Part shown: positions 43,533-51,557 of the stretch, piece after piece | Layout of the letters: each line of letters begins with the position of its first letter | Numbering within the stretch: position 1 is the stretch's first letter | NCBI GenBank assembly: GCA_016794345.1 | Contig: JAEUKE010000089.1 | Coordinates: 1 to 64,000 of the forward strand | From: Myxococcales bacterium | GTDB taxonomy: Bacteria > Myxococcota_A > Polyangia > Polyangiales > Polyangiaceae | Direction of reading: 5' to 3' | DNA length: 64,000 nucleotides | Notes under the pieces: generated by a model | Databases searched by the model: none | Seen by the model: only the letters and a program-made list of their open reading frames with translations | Told to the model about the DNA's origin: nothing | Translations under genes and position numbers: made by a program

Positions 43533-45050
43533 ATGGCTCGATCTTCTTTCCTTCTCGGAGTGTGGCTCGCGGCGTCTCCCGTCATCGCTCTTTGTGCTTC
43601 GGGCTGCGCCGAAGGGAACGACGCGGGGACCGGGGGTGAATCGGGCACCGGCCCCACGACGACGACCACCGGCGCGACCACGACGGCGAGCACGACCTCG
43701 TCGACGACGGCCGCAACCACCTCGACAGGCCCCACGTCGAGCTGCACGCCGGACGAGGGCCTCCCGGTTGACGCGACGTGTGGGCTCTTCGTCCAGCCGA
43801 GCGCGCCTGCCGGCGGCGACTGCTCGCAGTCCTCGCCGTGCCGAACGCTCTCCGAGGCCGTGGCACGCGTGACGATCGACTCGTTCCGCGTCTACGTCTG
43901 CAGCGAGGAGCTCGTCGAGTCGGCCACCGTCCCTGCGGGGGTGGAGCTCTACGGCGGCTTCGACTGCGAGGCCGGCTGGTCGTGGTCGCTCGACGGGCGC
44001 ACGCCCTGGACCGCAGGCCCCGACGAGATCCCGCTGCGGACGCAGGGCGCGGCGTTCCCGATCGTGGTCAGCGGCTTCGACATCGAGGCGCAGTCCGCGA
44101 CGATCCCGGGCGGCTCGTCGGTGGCCATCCTCGCCGACGGCGGCGCGCTCCGCGTGGAGCGGGGCTCGATCGTCGTGGGTGACGGCGCGCCAGGCGAGGC
44201 CGGCGTCGCTGGCGTCGCCGGCGCCGACGGGACGCCCGGGCTCATCGGCAACAACAGCGCCGGCCAGACCGGCGGCGACGGCGGTGTCACGGTCTGCGCG
44301 GCAGGGTTCAGCGGCGGAGACGGCGCGAAGATCGTCTGCAACGGGGCCTGCATGGCAGGCGCCCCGGAGGATGGCGAGCCGGGGGCCGCTCAAGGCGGCG
44401 GGGCCGCGGGAACGAGCGACGTGACCGACTGCACCGACGGGTCGAACGGGGTCATCGGCGTCGAAGGGACCGCGGGCGTGCACGGCGTCGGCATCGGCAC
44501 GATCGACGAGAACGGCTTCACGGCGCAGAACGGGACCGACGGCGCGGACGGCGCCCACGGCAAGGGCGGCGGCGGCGGCGGCGCCAAGACGGACGTCCTG
44601 TATGGCGGCGGCGGCGGCGGGAGCGGCGGGTGCGCCGGAACGAAGGGAACCGCGGGCGGCGGCGGCGGATCGTCGATCGCGATCGTAGCGCTCGACGTCG
44701 ATCTCGAGTTCGTCGGCGTCACCGCCACGGTCGGCAAGGGCGGCGACGGCGCGCTCGGCGGTCTGGGCGGCGCGGGTGGTCTCCCGGGGCTCGGCGCGGC
44801 GGGCGGGTGCATCAGCCTCCAGTGCTCGATCCCGGGCGCCAAGGCCTGCAAGGGCGGGGACGGCGGCGTCGGCGGGGCCGGCGGCACCGGCGGCAACGGC
44901 GCTGGCGGTCACGCCCTGATCATCGCGTATTCGGGCGCCGACCCGAGCGTCTCGGGCCTCACCTACGATCCTCCCCAGCAGTCGCAGGCGGGGCTCGCGC
45001 CCGCTGGCGCCTCGATGGGCGTGGCGACGGTGTTCCTCGAGTTCCCCTGA
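43533..45050 (+). CDS. Gly-rich lipoprotein
   Basis: A 505-residue predicted lipoprotein with signal peptide ending CASGC. A Thr/Ser/Gly linker (about 30-72) is followed by a Cys-containing region and a long Gly-rich, partly collagen-like part (about 215-475; GEAGVAGVAGADGTPG, GGGGGGSGG, GGVGGAGGTGG). Short beta segments (IAIVALDVDLEFVGVTATV) interrupt it, resembling right-handed beta-helix proteins with Gly-rich turns. Such myxobacterial proteins are common and of unknown function; surface or matrix protein is an inference. TAGACT at 43519-43524 lies just upstream. Confidence 0.83.
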   Translation: MARSSFLLGVWLAASPVIALCASGCAEGNDAGTGGESGTGPTTTTTGATTTASTTSSTTAATTSTGPTSSCTPDEGLPVDATCGLFVQPSAPAGGDCSQSSPCRTLSEAVARVTIDSFRVYVCSEELVESATVPAGVELYGGFDCEAGWSWSLDGRTPWTAGPDEIPLRTQGAAFPIVVSGFDIEAQSATIPGGSSVAILADGGALRVERGSIVVGDGAPGEAGVAGVAGADGTPGLIGNNSAGQTGGDGGVTVCAAGFSGGDGAKIVCNGACMAGAPEDGEPGAAQGGGAAGTSDVTDCTDGSNGVIGVEGTAGVHGVGIGTIDENGFTAQNGTDGADGAHGKGGGGGGAKTDVLYGGGGGGSGGCAGTKGTAGGGGGSSIAIVALDVDLEFVGVTATVGKGGDGALGGLGGAGGLPGLGAAGGCISLQCSIPGAKACKGGDGGVGGAGGTGGNGAGGHALIIAYSGADPSVSGLTYDPPQQSQAGLAPAGASMGVATVFLEFP

Positions 45051-45067
45051 CGAAGCGCGGCACCCCG

Positions 45068-45119
45068 GCGCGGCGTACCTGACGGATCCGTCCTGACGGA
45101 TCCGTCAGGTACGCCGCGC
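45068..45119. terminator. Perfect 25-bp inverted repeat between convergent genes
   Basis: The arms 45068-45092 and 45095-45119 are exact reverse complements with only CT between them. The inner 12 bases of each arm, GACGGATCCGTC, are themselves a palindrome, so the two copies also form a direct repeat. It sits 17 bases after the Gly-rich lipoprotein stop and overlaps the last codons and stop (45105) of the convergent DUF6986 gene. There is no T-run. A bidirectional terminator or cruciform is the likeliest role. Confidence 0.65.
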
Positions 45120-46463
45120 TCGCTGCTCGAGGATCCTCGCGAAGCTCCGCAGCCTCACCTCCTCCTGGGTGAGGCCCGTCCGCTCGCGTACCTCGTCTTC
45201 GGTCAGCGCTCCGCAGCCGAGAGCGCGAGAGAAGAAGTTCAAGAGCCCTTGTCCGGTCGCCGCGTCGTCGAACACGTGGCCGACGAGCGTGGCCTGCGCG
45301 GCCCTCTCGACGAAGTTCTTCAGCCGGGCCGCGGCCGCGTCGACACTCGCGAGGAAGAAGGCGTGGACGGCCGCGTACCGCGCCGGCAGCTGCGCCGGGT
45401 GGAGATCCCAGCCCTGGTAGAAGCCGCGCCGCAGCGAGTCCTGGACGTTGTGGTAATGGAGGCGCCAGGCCGTGTGCACGCTGTCTCGGTTCTCGCGTCG
45501 CTCGAGGTCCGTGAGGGAGTCGCCCGCCTTCGCGCGGTGGAGAGGGACCGGCATCACGTTCGTCGCGCCGTCGGAGAGGACGACGCCGCTTCGCGAGAGC
45601 GAGACCTGCATGAGGTGTCGAGCGAATGAGCACGACGGATGTGTCATGCTCTGGTGCGCGGCGGTCACGTTGCAGGCAGCCGTATAGTCGTAGCTCCCGA
45701 AGTGCACCCCCACGCAGCGTCCCTTCGCCGCGGTCACGAGGCCCCGGAGCGCGAGGGTGCCCGCCTCGTCGACGAGCGACTGCGGCGTCTCCATCATCAG
45801 CTCGACGCGCAGCGAGCCCGGCGCCAGGCCGAGCCCACGCTCGAGCAGCTCGAGCAGGCTCACGAGCGCGCGCACGTGCTCGGCGATGGCCACCTTCGGC
45901 AGGGTGACGCGAAAGCCCTCCGGGATCGCGCCGAGCTCCGACGTCAGCGTGGTCACGACCAGATCGAGGGTGCGCACGGCGCGCGCGCGCGTCTCTTCGG
46001 ACAGCGACTTGATGCGAACCCCGAAGAAGGGGCTGAGCGTGCCCTTCCGGACCCCGAGCGCGATCTCGGTCGCGGCGCGCACCGCCGTCTCGTCTTCTTC
46101 GGCGTCCGGGCGATCGCCGAAGCCGTCCTCGAAGTCCGCCCGGAGGTCCTCGACGGGCTCGCGGTCGAGCTTGGCGAGCACACGCTCCCAGACCGTTCGC
46201 GCGAAGGCCGCGTCGCCGGGCAGCCGGAGCGCCTCGGCGAACGTCGCAGCGTCGGGGGCGTATTCGTCGAGCGACCTCCTGGCGAGGGCGCCGAGCTTGG
46301 CCGGGAGGTCGTGGCGGAACAGGTGGGCGCCGCCGTAGACCGTGTGCACGGGCTGCCGGTCCACCGGCTCGCCGGGGAACGCGCGGGAGAACGCTTCGTT
46401 TTCTGCCCGGAGCTTCGCGACGATGGGGGAGACGAGCTCGTCCGTCAGGGTCGTCTTCGTCAT
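45105..46463 (-). CDS. DUF6986 aldolase/citrate-lyase-like protein
   Basis: A 452-residue protein of the DUF6986 family, which belongs to the HpcH/HpaI aldolase/citrate lyase TIM-barrel group and has often been mislabelled phosphoenolpyruvate kinase. Typical blocks: RQPVHTVYGGAHLF, DLRADFEDGFGDRPDAEED, GVRIKSLSEETR, VELMMETPQSLVDE with a likely metal-binding Glu, VGVHFGSYDYTAACNV and FYQGWDLHPAQLPARY. The reaction is not established. Family relatives act on short acyl or oxo acids, and glyoxylate from ureidoglycolate would be a reasonable substrate here (inference from neighbours). The ATG at 46463 was chosen; a TTG at 46475 is possible. Confidence 0.85.
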   Translation of the reverse strand: MTKTTLTDELVSPIVAKLRAENEAFSRAFPGEPVDRQPVHTVYGGAHLFRHDLPAKLGALARRSLDEYAPDAATFAEALRLPGDAAFARTVWERVLAKLDREPVEDLRADFEDGFGDRPDAEEDETAVRAATEIALGVRKGTLSPFFGVRIKSLSEETRARAVRTLDLVVTTLTSELGAIPEGFRVTLPKVAIAEHVRALVSLLELLERGLGLAPGSLRVELMMETPQSLVDEAGTLALRGLVTAAKGRCVGVHFGSYDYTAACNVTAAHQSMTHPSCSFARHLMQVSLSRSGVVLSDGATNVMPVPLHRAKAGDSLTDLERRENRDSVHTAWRLHYHNVQDSLRRGFYQGWDLHPAQLPARYAAVHAFFLASVDAAAARLKNFVERAAQATLVGHVFDDAATGQGLLNFFSRALGCGALTEDEVRERTGLTQEEVRLRSFARILEQRARRT

Positions 46464-46549
46464 GCTGGGCGGCAATCCTACCGCGCCCCGCCCGGGCGGG
46501 CGTGTTTGGCCCTTTTCGTCGCGCGCGCGCTCCGTATCCTCCGGCCACC

Positions 46550-47275
46550 ATGCGAGCCCTCCGAGCCGCCGTCGCCCTCTCCCTCTTCACCGTCCTGTCC
46601 GCCGTCAGCGTCTCGGCCTGCAAGCCGAAGGCAGGCAGCAAATGCACCGGCACCCAAGGCGCCTGCCTGGACGGCGACACCGCGCTGCTCTGCGTCGACG
46701 GCGAGATCAAGGAGGTCGAGTGCCGCGGCACGACCGGCTGCATGAAGCCGGGGCTGCCGATCGGGACGGGGGACGTGACGTGTGCACACGACAAGGCCGA
46801 GGCGGGCGAGGCCTGTGAGAAGGAGGACGAGCCGACGTGCTCGACCGACAAGAAGCAGATGCTCGTCTGCAAGGACCACAAGTGGTCGGTGCAGATGGAG
46901 TGCTCGGGCGTGCACGGCTGCGTGAACAACGCCAAGGGCGTCACGTGCACGGGTGGCATCGACAAAGAAGGCGCCGATTGCGAGGAGGCGGACACCTACT
47001 CCTGCACGCCGGACAAGACAAAGATGCTCGTCTGCAAGGACAAGAAGATGGTCGTGGCGAGCCTCTGCAAGGGCCAACACGGCTGTCGCCTGCAGGGCAA
47101 GAAGGTCGATTGCGACAACACCCTCTCGGACGTCGGTGACGTCTGCATGAGCGGCTCCATCGCCTGCTCGATGGACAAGAAAGCCTTCCTCGAGTGCAAG
47201 GACGGGAAGTACGCGAAGAAGCAGGACTGCAAGCAGCAGTGCACCGTCTTCCGCGACGAGATTCAGTGTCGCTGA
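46550..47275 (+). CDS. Lipoprotein with four six-Cys repeats
   Basis: A 241-residue predicted lipoprotein, signal peptide ending SVSAC, Lys at +2. The mature part is four tandem modules of about 50 residues, each with six Cys in the order C..C-(T/S/L)-D..LxC-K/V-D..C-xG-xx-GC..C. The middle two are the most alike (STDKKQMLVCKDHKW and TPDKTKMLVCKDKKM). All 24 module Cys residues appear present, so three disulfides per module are likely. I know no named family. The last module has QQC in place of HGC. A TATCCT hexamer ends ten bases before the ATG. Confidence 0.85.
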   Translation: MRALRAAVALSLFTVLSAVSVSACKPKAGSKCTGTQGACLDGDTALLCVDGEIKEVECRGTTGCMKPGLPIGTGDVTCAHDKAEAGEACEKEDEPTCSTDKKQMLVCKDHKWSVQMECSGVHGCVNNAKGVTCTGGIDKEGADCEEADTYSCTPDKTKMLVCKDKKMVVASLCKGQHGCRLQGKKVDCDNTLSDVGDVCMSGSIACSMDKKAFLECKDGKYAKKQDCKQQCTVFRDEIQCR

Positions 47276-47282
47276 ATGATTC

Positions 47283-47300
47283 CAAGAGCTTGGGCTCTTG
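47283..47300 (+). terminator. Hairpin after the four-repeat lipoprotein gene
   Basis: CAAGAGC, loop TTGG, GCTCTTG: a perfect seven-base stem starting eight bases after the stop. No T-run follows, so termination would be weak. Its 3' arm overlaps the candidate -35 of the next gene. Confidence 0.35.
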
Positions 47301-47326
47301 TCGGGGCCGACCGCTCGTCGTAAACC
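47298..47326 (+). promoter_or_regulatory. Candidate promoter of the receiver gene
   Basis: TTGTCG (47298-47303), 17-base spacer, TAAACC (47321-47326). Partial consensus matches. The predicted start near 47333 leaves about three bases before the ATG at 47336. Confidence 0.3.
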
Positions 47327-47335
47327 AAACACGCC

Positions 47336-47851
47336 ATGGGTAACCCGCTGTCTCATCGCTTCGGGCCGCCGAGCCAACCCTTCTCGTCGGGTGGCGCGGG
47401 CCGCTCGGGGGTCATGCCGGCGGCTGGCCCCGTGTCGTCACGCTCGGGAACCGAGAGCTCTCTGCGTCGCTTCGCCCTCGTCGTCGACGACGACGACGCC
47501 TCGCTGCGCACGTTCGAGCGACTCCTCGCCAAGGTCCCAGGCGTGGAGATCCTCGCCGCTCAGACGCCGAGCCAAGCGCTCGGCCTCGTCTCGATGCTCG
47601 ACCCGAGCCCGCAGCCGATCGTCGCCTTCCTGGACGTCCTCATCCCCGGCATGGATGGCCCTCGCTTCGTGCACGCGCTCCGGTCGCTGCCCGCGTTCGG
47701 CGGCGCTCCGGTCGTGCTCGTCTCCGCCCTCTCGGCGGCGGCGCTCGACGGCAAGGCGATCGAGTGGGGCGCGAGCGGCGTCATCCAGAAGGCTCGCGGG
47801 CTGATCCACGTCGACCGCGAGTTCAAGGGTTGGCTGGAAAGGCTCGGTTGA
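47336..47851 (+). CDS. Stand-alone receiver-domain protein
   Basis: A 171-residue response regulator without output domain. About 40 Gly/Ser/Pro-rich N-terminal residues precede the receiver, which has the acidic pocket VVDDDD, phosphoacceptor Asp in VAFLDVLIPGMDG, conserved Ser in VLVSALS and Lys in VIQKARG. The Lys is followed by Ala-Arg rather than the usual Pro. It may shuttle phosphoryl groups among nearby hybrid kinases (inference). Four bases separate it from the flavoprotein gene, so the two are likely cotranscribed. Confidence 0.88.
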   Translation: MGNPLSHRFGPPSQPFSSGGAGRSGVMPAAGPVSSRSGTESSLRRFALVVDDDDASLRTFERLLAKVPGVEILAAQTPSQALGLVSMLDPSPQPIVAFLDVLIPGMDGPRFVHALRSLPAFGGAPVVLVSALSAAALDGKAIEWGASGVIQKARGLIHVDREFKGWLERLG

Positions 47852-47855
47852 CCGC

Positions 47856-48983
47856 TTGACCGCCCCGTCCTCGTCCGAGGCTCCTCGCGTCGTCGTCGTC
47901 GGCGCGGGGCTCACCGGGCTGGTCGTCGCCTACCGCCTCGCCGCGCGCGGGGCGGCCGTGGTGCTCGTCGAGCGCGACGCGCGCACCGGCGGTCAGATCC
48001 ACACCGTGCGCGAGGCCGGGGTCGTCGTCGAGCTGGGGGCCGAGGGTTTCGTCGCCCGCAGCGAGAGCGTGCCCCGCCTCTGCCGCGACCTCGGGATCGA
48101 GTCGGAGCTGATCGATCAGGCCACGACGCTCACCTACGCGCTCGAAGGCTCGGAGCTGGTCGAGCTCGCGCCCGGCGAGGCCGCCAAGATCCTCGGCTTC
48201 CAGGTGCCGCGGGAGGAGCTCGGTCGAGGCATTCGTTCGATGCGGCTCGGCATGGGCCAGCTCATCGAGACGCTCAGCGCCTCGATCGGCGGCCGCGTGT
48301 CGCGACGCCACGACGAGGTGCGGAGGCTCTCGCCCTCCTCGGAAGGCGTCGTGGTCGAGCTCGGCTCGGGCGCGCAGCTCACCGCCGCCGCGGTGGTGGT
48401 GGCGACCCCCGCGTCGCGCGCGACGCAGCTCGTCGCGGACGCCGCCGGCGGGGCCGCAGCCGGGCTCGGGCAGGGCGCGCTCCTCTCCAACGCGTCGGCG
48501 ACGCTCCTTTATGACGCGAGCCAGCTCGGTCGTCCGTTGAACGGCAGCGGCTTCATCGTGCCCGCCCGCGCGCAGACCAGCGGGTTCCGCGCCTGCAGCT
48601 TCGTCACCCTCAAGTTCAATCGCCCTGTGCCTGACGGTACTGTCCTGCTCAGGGCCTTCTTCCGGCCGACGGAGGAAGATCTGGTGGGTCGCGACATCCC
48701 GGGCTGGATCGACCTCGCCGTCGCCTCCGTCTCCGGGCCGCTTCACCTCTCCGGCCCGCCGCGTCGTGCGTGGGCGTCCATGTGGCCGAACGCGCTGCCC
48801 GTCTACGACGAGGGGTACCGCGAGGCGGTGGCCCGCGCGGAGGCGGCGCTCGAGCCACACGGCATCTTCCTCGCCGGGTCCCATTTTCACGGCGCCGGGA
48901 TCGACGCCGCGGTCGTGTCGGCGGAGGCCGTCGAGGGCCGCATCAGCTCGCGGCTCGGGCTCGAGCCACCCGCTCCGCGATGA
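47856..48983 (+). CDS. Protoporphyrinogen-oxidase-like flavoprotein lacking the membrane-binding domain
   Basis: A 375-residue FAD protein starting at TTG 47856. The dinucleotide fold is VVVVGAGLTGLVVAYRL with the second FAD motif ERDARTGGQI. C-terminal blocks fit the HemY/HemG-type oxygen-dependent enzyme: GSGFIVPARAQTSGFRACSF and ALPVYDEGY, then IFLAGSHFHGAGID. However, only about 24 residues lie between the LVELAPGEAAK block and MRLGMGQLIETL, where normal enzymes of about 460-470 residues carry a membrane- and substrate-binding domain of about 100 residues. The protein may be soluble and act on another substrate. Its last 41 bases overlap the convergent hybrid-kinase gene. Confidence 0.78.
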   Translation: MTAPSSSEAPRVVVVGAGLTGLVVAYRLAARGAAVVLVERDARTGGQIHTVREAGVVVELGAEGFVARSESVPRLCRDLGIESELIDQATTLTYALEGSELVELAPGEAAKILGFQVPREELGRGIRSMRLGMGQLIETLSASIGGRVSRRHDEVRRLSPSSEGVVVELGSGAQLTAAAVVVATPASRATQLVADAAGGAAAGLGQGALLSNASATLLYDASQLGRPLNGSGFIVPARAQTSGFRACSFVTLKFNRPVPDGTVLLRAFFRPTEEDLVGRDIPGWIDLAVASVSGPLHLSGPPRRAWASMWPNALPVYDEGYREAVARAEAALEPHGIFLAGSHFHGAGIDAAVVSAEAVEGRISSRLGLEPPAPR

Positions 48984-50805
48984 GCTCCTCGAGCGCGCGC
49001 AGCTCGAAAGGCTTGTCGAGGCGCGCGTTGGGGATCGACTGGAGGAAGTCGCGAGCGCGGTCCTGGAACGCGCCGCCCGTGAGGAACACGAAGCGCGGAG
49101 CCAGCGCGGGCTTCTTGCGCGTCGCCTCGAGGTAGACATCGACCCCCGAGATGTCCGGGAGCATCAGGTCGCAGAGGACGACATCGTAGTCCACCTCGTC
49201 GATCAGGAGGCGGTCGACCGCGGTCTGCCCGCGGATCGCGACGTCGACGTCGTGGTTGACCGAGAGCGCCAGCTTGAGCGTCGTCGCCAGCCGCTCTTCA
49301 TCGTCCACGATCAGGACGCGACCTCGAGCGCCGCTCGCGCTCGATACGACCGCGGCGGGACGCGGCGTGATCTTCGCGTCGGGCCGCGCTTGCTCGGTGG
49401 GTAGCAGCACCACGAGCCGCGCTCCGCGGCTGCCCGCCGGCCGCGTCTGATCCACGAAGATCTCTCCGCCCGCCGCGGTCACGATGCCGTGACAGGTCGA
49501 GAGGCCGAGGCCCATGCGTGTCCTGTCGCTCGTCCAGAAGGGCTCGAACACGCGCTCCACGTCCGCCAGAGGTATGCCCGGGCCGCTGTCCTCGATCTCG
49601 ATGCGGACGCGATCGGCCTCCACGCGGGTCGTGACCCGCACGGCGTTGTCGGCCTTCGCGCCCGGACGGATCGCTTGTGCGGCGTTCAACAGGAGGTTGG
49701 CGAAGAGCTGGATCAGCCGGGGCTCCGAGGCCGAGACGGGCGGCGTCGAGCAGAGATCGAGCTCCAGGCGCGCCCGTTCGTCGAGCTGATCGCGGACGAG
49801 CAGGAGCGCGGCGTCGATCGCCGCGAGCACGTCGGCCGGGCCTCGCCGAGCCTCGTCGCCGCGAGAGAACATCTTGAGCTCGCGCACGATGGCCGCGACG
49901 CGCGCGGTCCCCTCCTGGGCGTTCTTCAGCGCCGAGAGGAGCTCGCTCCGCGCGGGATCGCTGACGGAGTCGAGCTGCCTCAGGGCGAGATCCAGGCTCG
50001 CGCTCACGAACGACAGCGGGTTCTGCACCTCGTGGACGACGCCAGCGGCGAGCCTCCCTAGCGAAGCGAGCCGCTCCGCGCGCTTCGCGTTCTCCTCCGC
50101 GCGCCTCTGCTCCGTCATGTCTTCGACCAACCCCATGCATCCCTCGGCGTCGCCGCCGCGGATGGGCTCGCAGACCACGCGGACGAAGACCCTGCGATTT
50201 CCGGTGACCGAGACGTATTCACCCGAGAACGTCGCGCGCCGGCCCGCGAGCGCTTCCCGGATGGTCTCCACCATCGAGCGGTCCGGTAGCGTCGTCGTGT
50301 TCAGCCCGATGAGCTGCGCTCGCGTCGATCCCAATAAGGTGACGAATCTGTCATTGCATGCGGTGATGACGCCGCTCTTGTCGGTCCGGAAGACCGCGAG
50401 GGGGGCGTGCTCGAAGACGGCCGCGAGCTCCGTCGATCGCGGCGTCGTCGAGTCGACCGCGGGACGGGGGCGCGGATCGAAGGCGATCACGGAGAGGCCG
50501 CGCCCCGTGGAGTCGTGGCCCGGGAAGACGACCCAATCGACCTCGAGCTCCTCGCCTCCGCTCCGAACGACGACCGTTCGGCTCTCGCTACGCGACAGAT
50601 CGTCGAGGTGCGCGAGCCACGCGCCGCTCTCGGGCCAGAGGTGACGGGGCAAGAGTGCCTGGATGCCGCCGTCCTCGATGGCCGCGAGGCCCTTGCCTAC
50701 GGCCTTCGCCGCGGCGCGGTTCACGAACGGGAGCGAGCCATCGTCGCGTACGGCCAGGATGGGCACCGAACACTCGGCGGCAAATGCGTACCAATCGAAG
50801 CTCAC
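48943..50805 (-). CDS. PAS-PAS hybrid histidine kinase with receiver
   Basis: A 620-residue kinase from the GTG at 50805; the frame is open to a TTG at 50874. Two PAS-like domains (about 5-110 and 125-235; FEHAPLAVFRTDKSGVITACN) precede the kinase core, with His258 in GVVHEVQNPLSFV, the N-box NLLLNAAQAIRPG and the G-boxes EDSGPGIPL and MGLGLSTCHGIV. The receiver (about 505-615) has IVDDE, Asp in VLCDLMLPDISG and Lys in RLDKPFE. Its receiver resembles the one in the 18222-20570 kinase (FVFLTGGAFQDRARDFL versus FVFVTGGAVAQTARAFL), suggesting paralogues. Convergent overlap of 41 bases with the flavoprotein gene. Confidence 0.9.
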   Translation of the reverse strand: MSFDWYAFAAECSVPILAVRDDGSLPFVNRAAAKAVGKGLAAIEDGGIQALLPRHLWPESGAWLAHLDDLSRSESRTVVVRSGGEELEVDWVVFPGHDSTGRGLSVIAFDPRPRPAVDSTTPRSTELAAVFEHAPLAVFRTDKSGVITACNDRFVTLLGSTRAQLIGLNTTTLPDRSMVETIREALAGRRATFSGEYVSVTGNRRVFVRVVCEPIRGGDAEGCMGLVEDMTEQRRAEENAKRAERLASLGRLAAGVVHEVQNPLSFVSASLDLALRQLDSVSDPARSELLSALKNAQEGTARVAAIVRELKMFSRGDEARRGPADVLAAIDAALLLVRDQLDERARLELDLCSTPPVSASEPRLIQLFANLLLNAAQAIRPGAKADNAVRVTTRVEADRVRIEIEDSGPGIPLADVERVFEPFWTSDRTRMGLGLSTCHGIVTAAGGEIFVDQTRPAGSRGARLVVLLPTEQARPDAKITPRPAAVVSSASGARGRVLIVDDEERLATTLKLALSVNHDVDVAIRGQTAVDRLLIDEVDYDVVLCDLMLPDISGVDVYLEATRKKPALAPRFVFLTGGAFQDRARDFLQSIPNARLDKPFELRALEELIAERVARARAAS

Positions 50806-50881
50806 GCCACCCCGCTTGCGGCCGCTTGCGCCGCTCAGAGCCTCGAGGCTCACAGACGCGCGCCAACTGCGCAAGCCTGAA

Positions 50882-50897
50882 CCGCACCGCGGTGCGG
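50882..50897. other. 16-bp perfect palindrome
   Basis: CCGCACCGCGGTGCGG lies between the XRE-cupin stop and the hybrid-kinase start, both on the minus strand. A second perfect palindrome, GAGCCTCGAGGCTC, is at 50838-50851. Either could be a regulator-binding site for the kinase gene or a terminator hairpin without T-run. In such G+C-rich DNA, short palindromes also arise by chance. Confidence 0.35.
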
Positions 50898-50921
50898 AGC
50901 ATCTCTCCGTGAGCGCCCGGC

Positions 50922-51557
50922 TCAGACCTTCTGGGGGTAGGTCATGACCAGGAACATCACCGTCCGCTTCTCCCGATCCACGTTCACGTACGCGTGGGGT
51001 ACATCGGCTTCGAAGAAGACCGCGTCCCCTGGCTCCAGCAAGCGACGATCTCCGTCGATCTCGAGGGCGAGGCGGCCTTCGGAGACGACGAGGTTCTCGG
51101 TCGTGCCGGGCGGGTGTGGATCGGCGTCCTCACGTCCGCCCGGCGCCAGCGCGAGCTCGTAGAACTCCACGTTGCGGGGCCGATCCATCGGGAAGAGGGC
51201 ACGAGAGACGAACGCCCCGTTCTGGGACGAGAGCACCCGCGCCTTGGACCGCGGCAGGAACCACGCCGCCGGCGCGGCGTCGCTCGAGATGAGCGCCGAG
51301 AAGGGCACGTCGAGCGCCCGCGCGATCTTCCAGACGACGTTGATCGTCGGCGTGCTTTGACCGAGCTCGATCTGCCCGAGCATCGCCCGGCTCACGCCCG
51401 ACGCCCGCGCGAGCGCCTCGAGAGACAGGCCCCGCTCGGACCGGAATCGCTTCAGGTTCCTGCCCACGACGGGGGTCAGATCGGCGGCCGGCGTCGCCTT
51501 CGTGGGCTCGCTCTTGGGCGCCGTTCGACCCGTGCGTTTCGTTCCGGTTCCCGCCAC
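50922..51557 (-). CDS. XRE-cupin transcriptional regulator
   Basis: A 211-residue regulator. The helix-turn-helix (about 32-88) reads LKRFRSERGLSLEALARASG, then SRAMLGQIELGQSTPTINVVWKIA as two further helices. The C-terminal cupin (about 115-205) has HPPGTTENLVVSEG, LEPGDAVFFEADVPHAYVN, with His residues for a small ligand or metal. Such proteins usually repress or activate small metabolic operons in response to a metabolite. The GTG start directly abuts the thioesterase stop (TGAGTG), so the two form an operon and the thioesterase may relate to the ligand. Confidence 0.93.
   Translation of the reverse strand: MAGTGTKRTGRTAPKSEPTKATPAADLTPVVGRNLKRFRSERGLSLEALARASGVSRAMLGQIELGQSTPTINVVWKIARALDVPFSALISSDAAPAAWFLPRSKARVLSSQNGAFVSRALFPMDRPRNVEFYELALAPGGREDADPHPPGTTENLVVSEGRLALEIDGDRRLLEPGDAVFFEADVPHAYVNVDREKRTVMFLVMTYPQKV

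Noticed and set aside
44500..44900. Gly-rich coding region as a possible prophage tail fibre or PE-PGRS-type mobile gene
   Set aside because: It belongs to one intact lipoprotein gene with a signal peptide; no phage genes are nearby.
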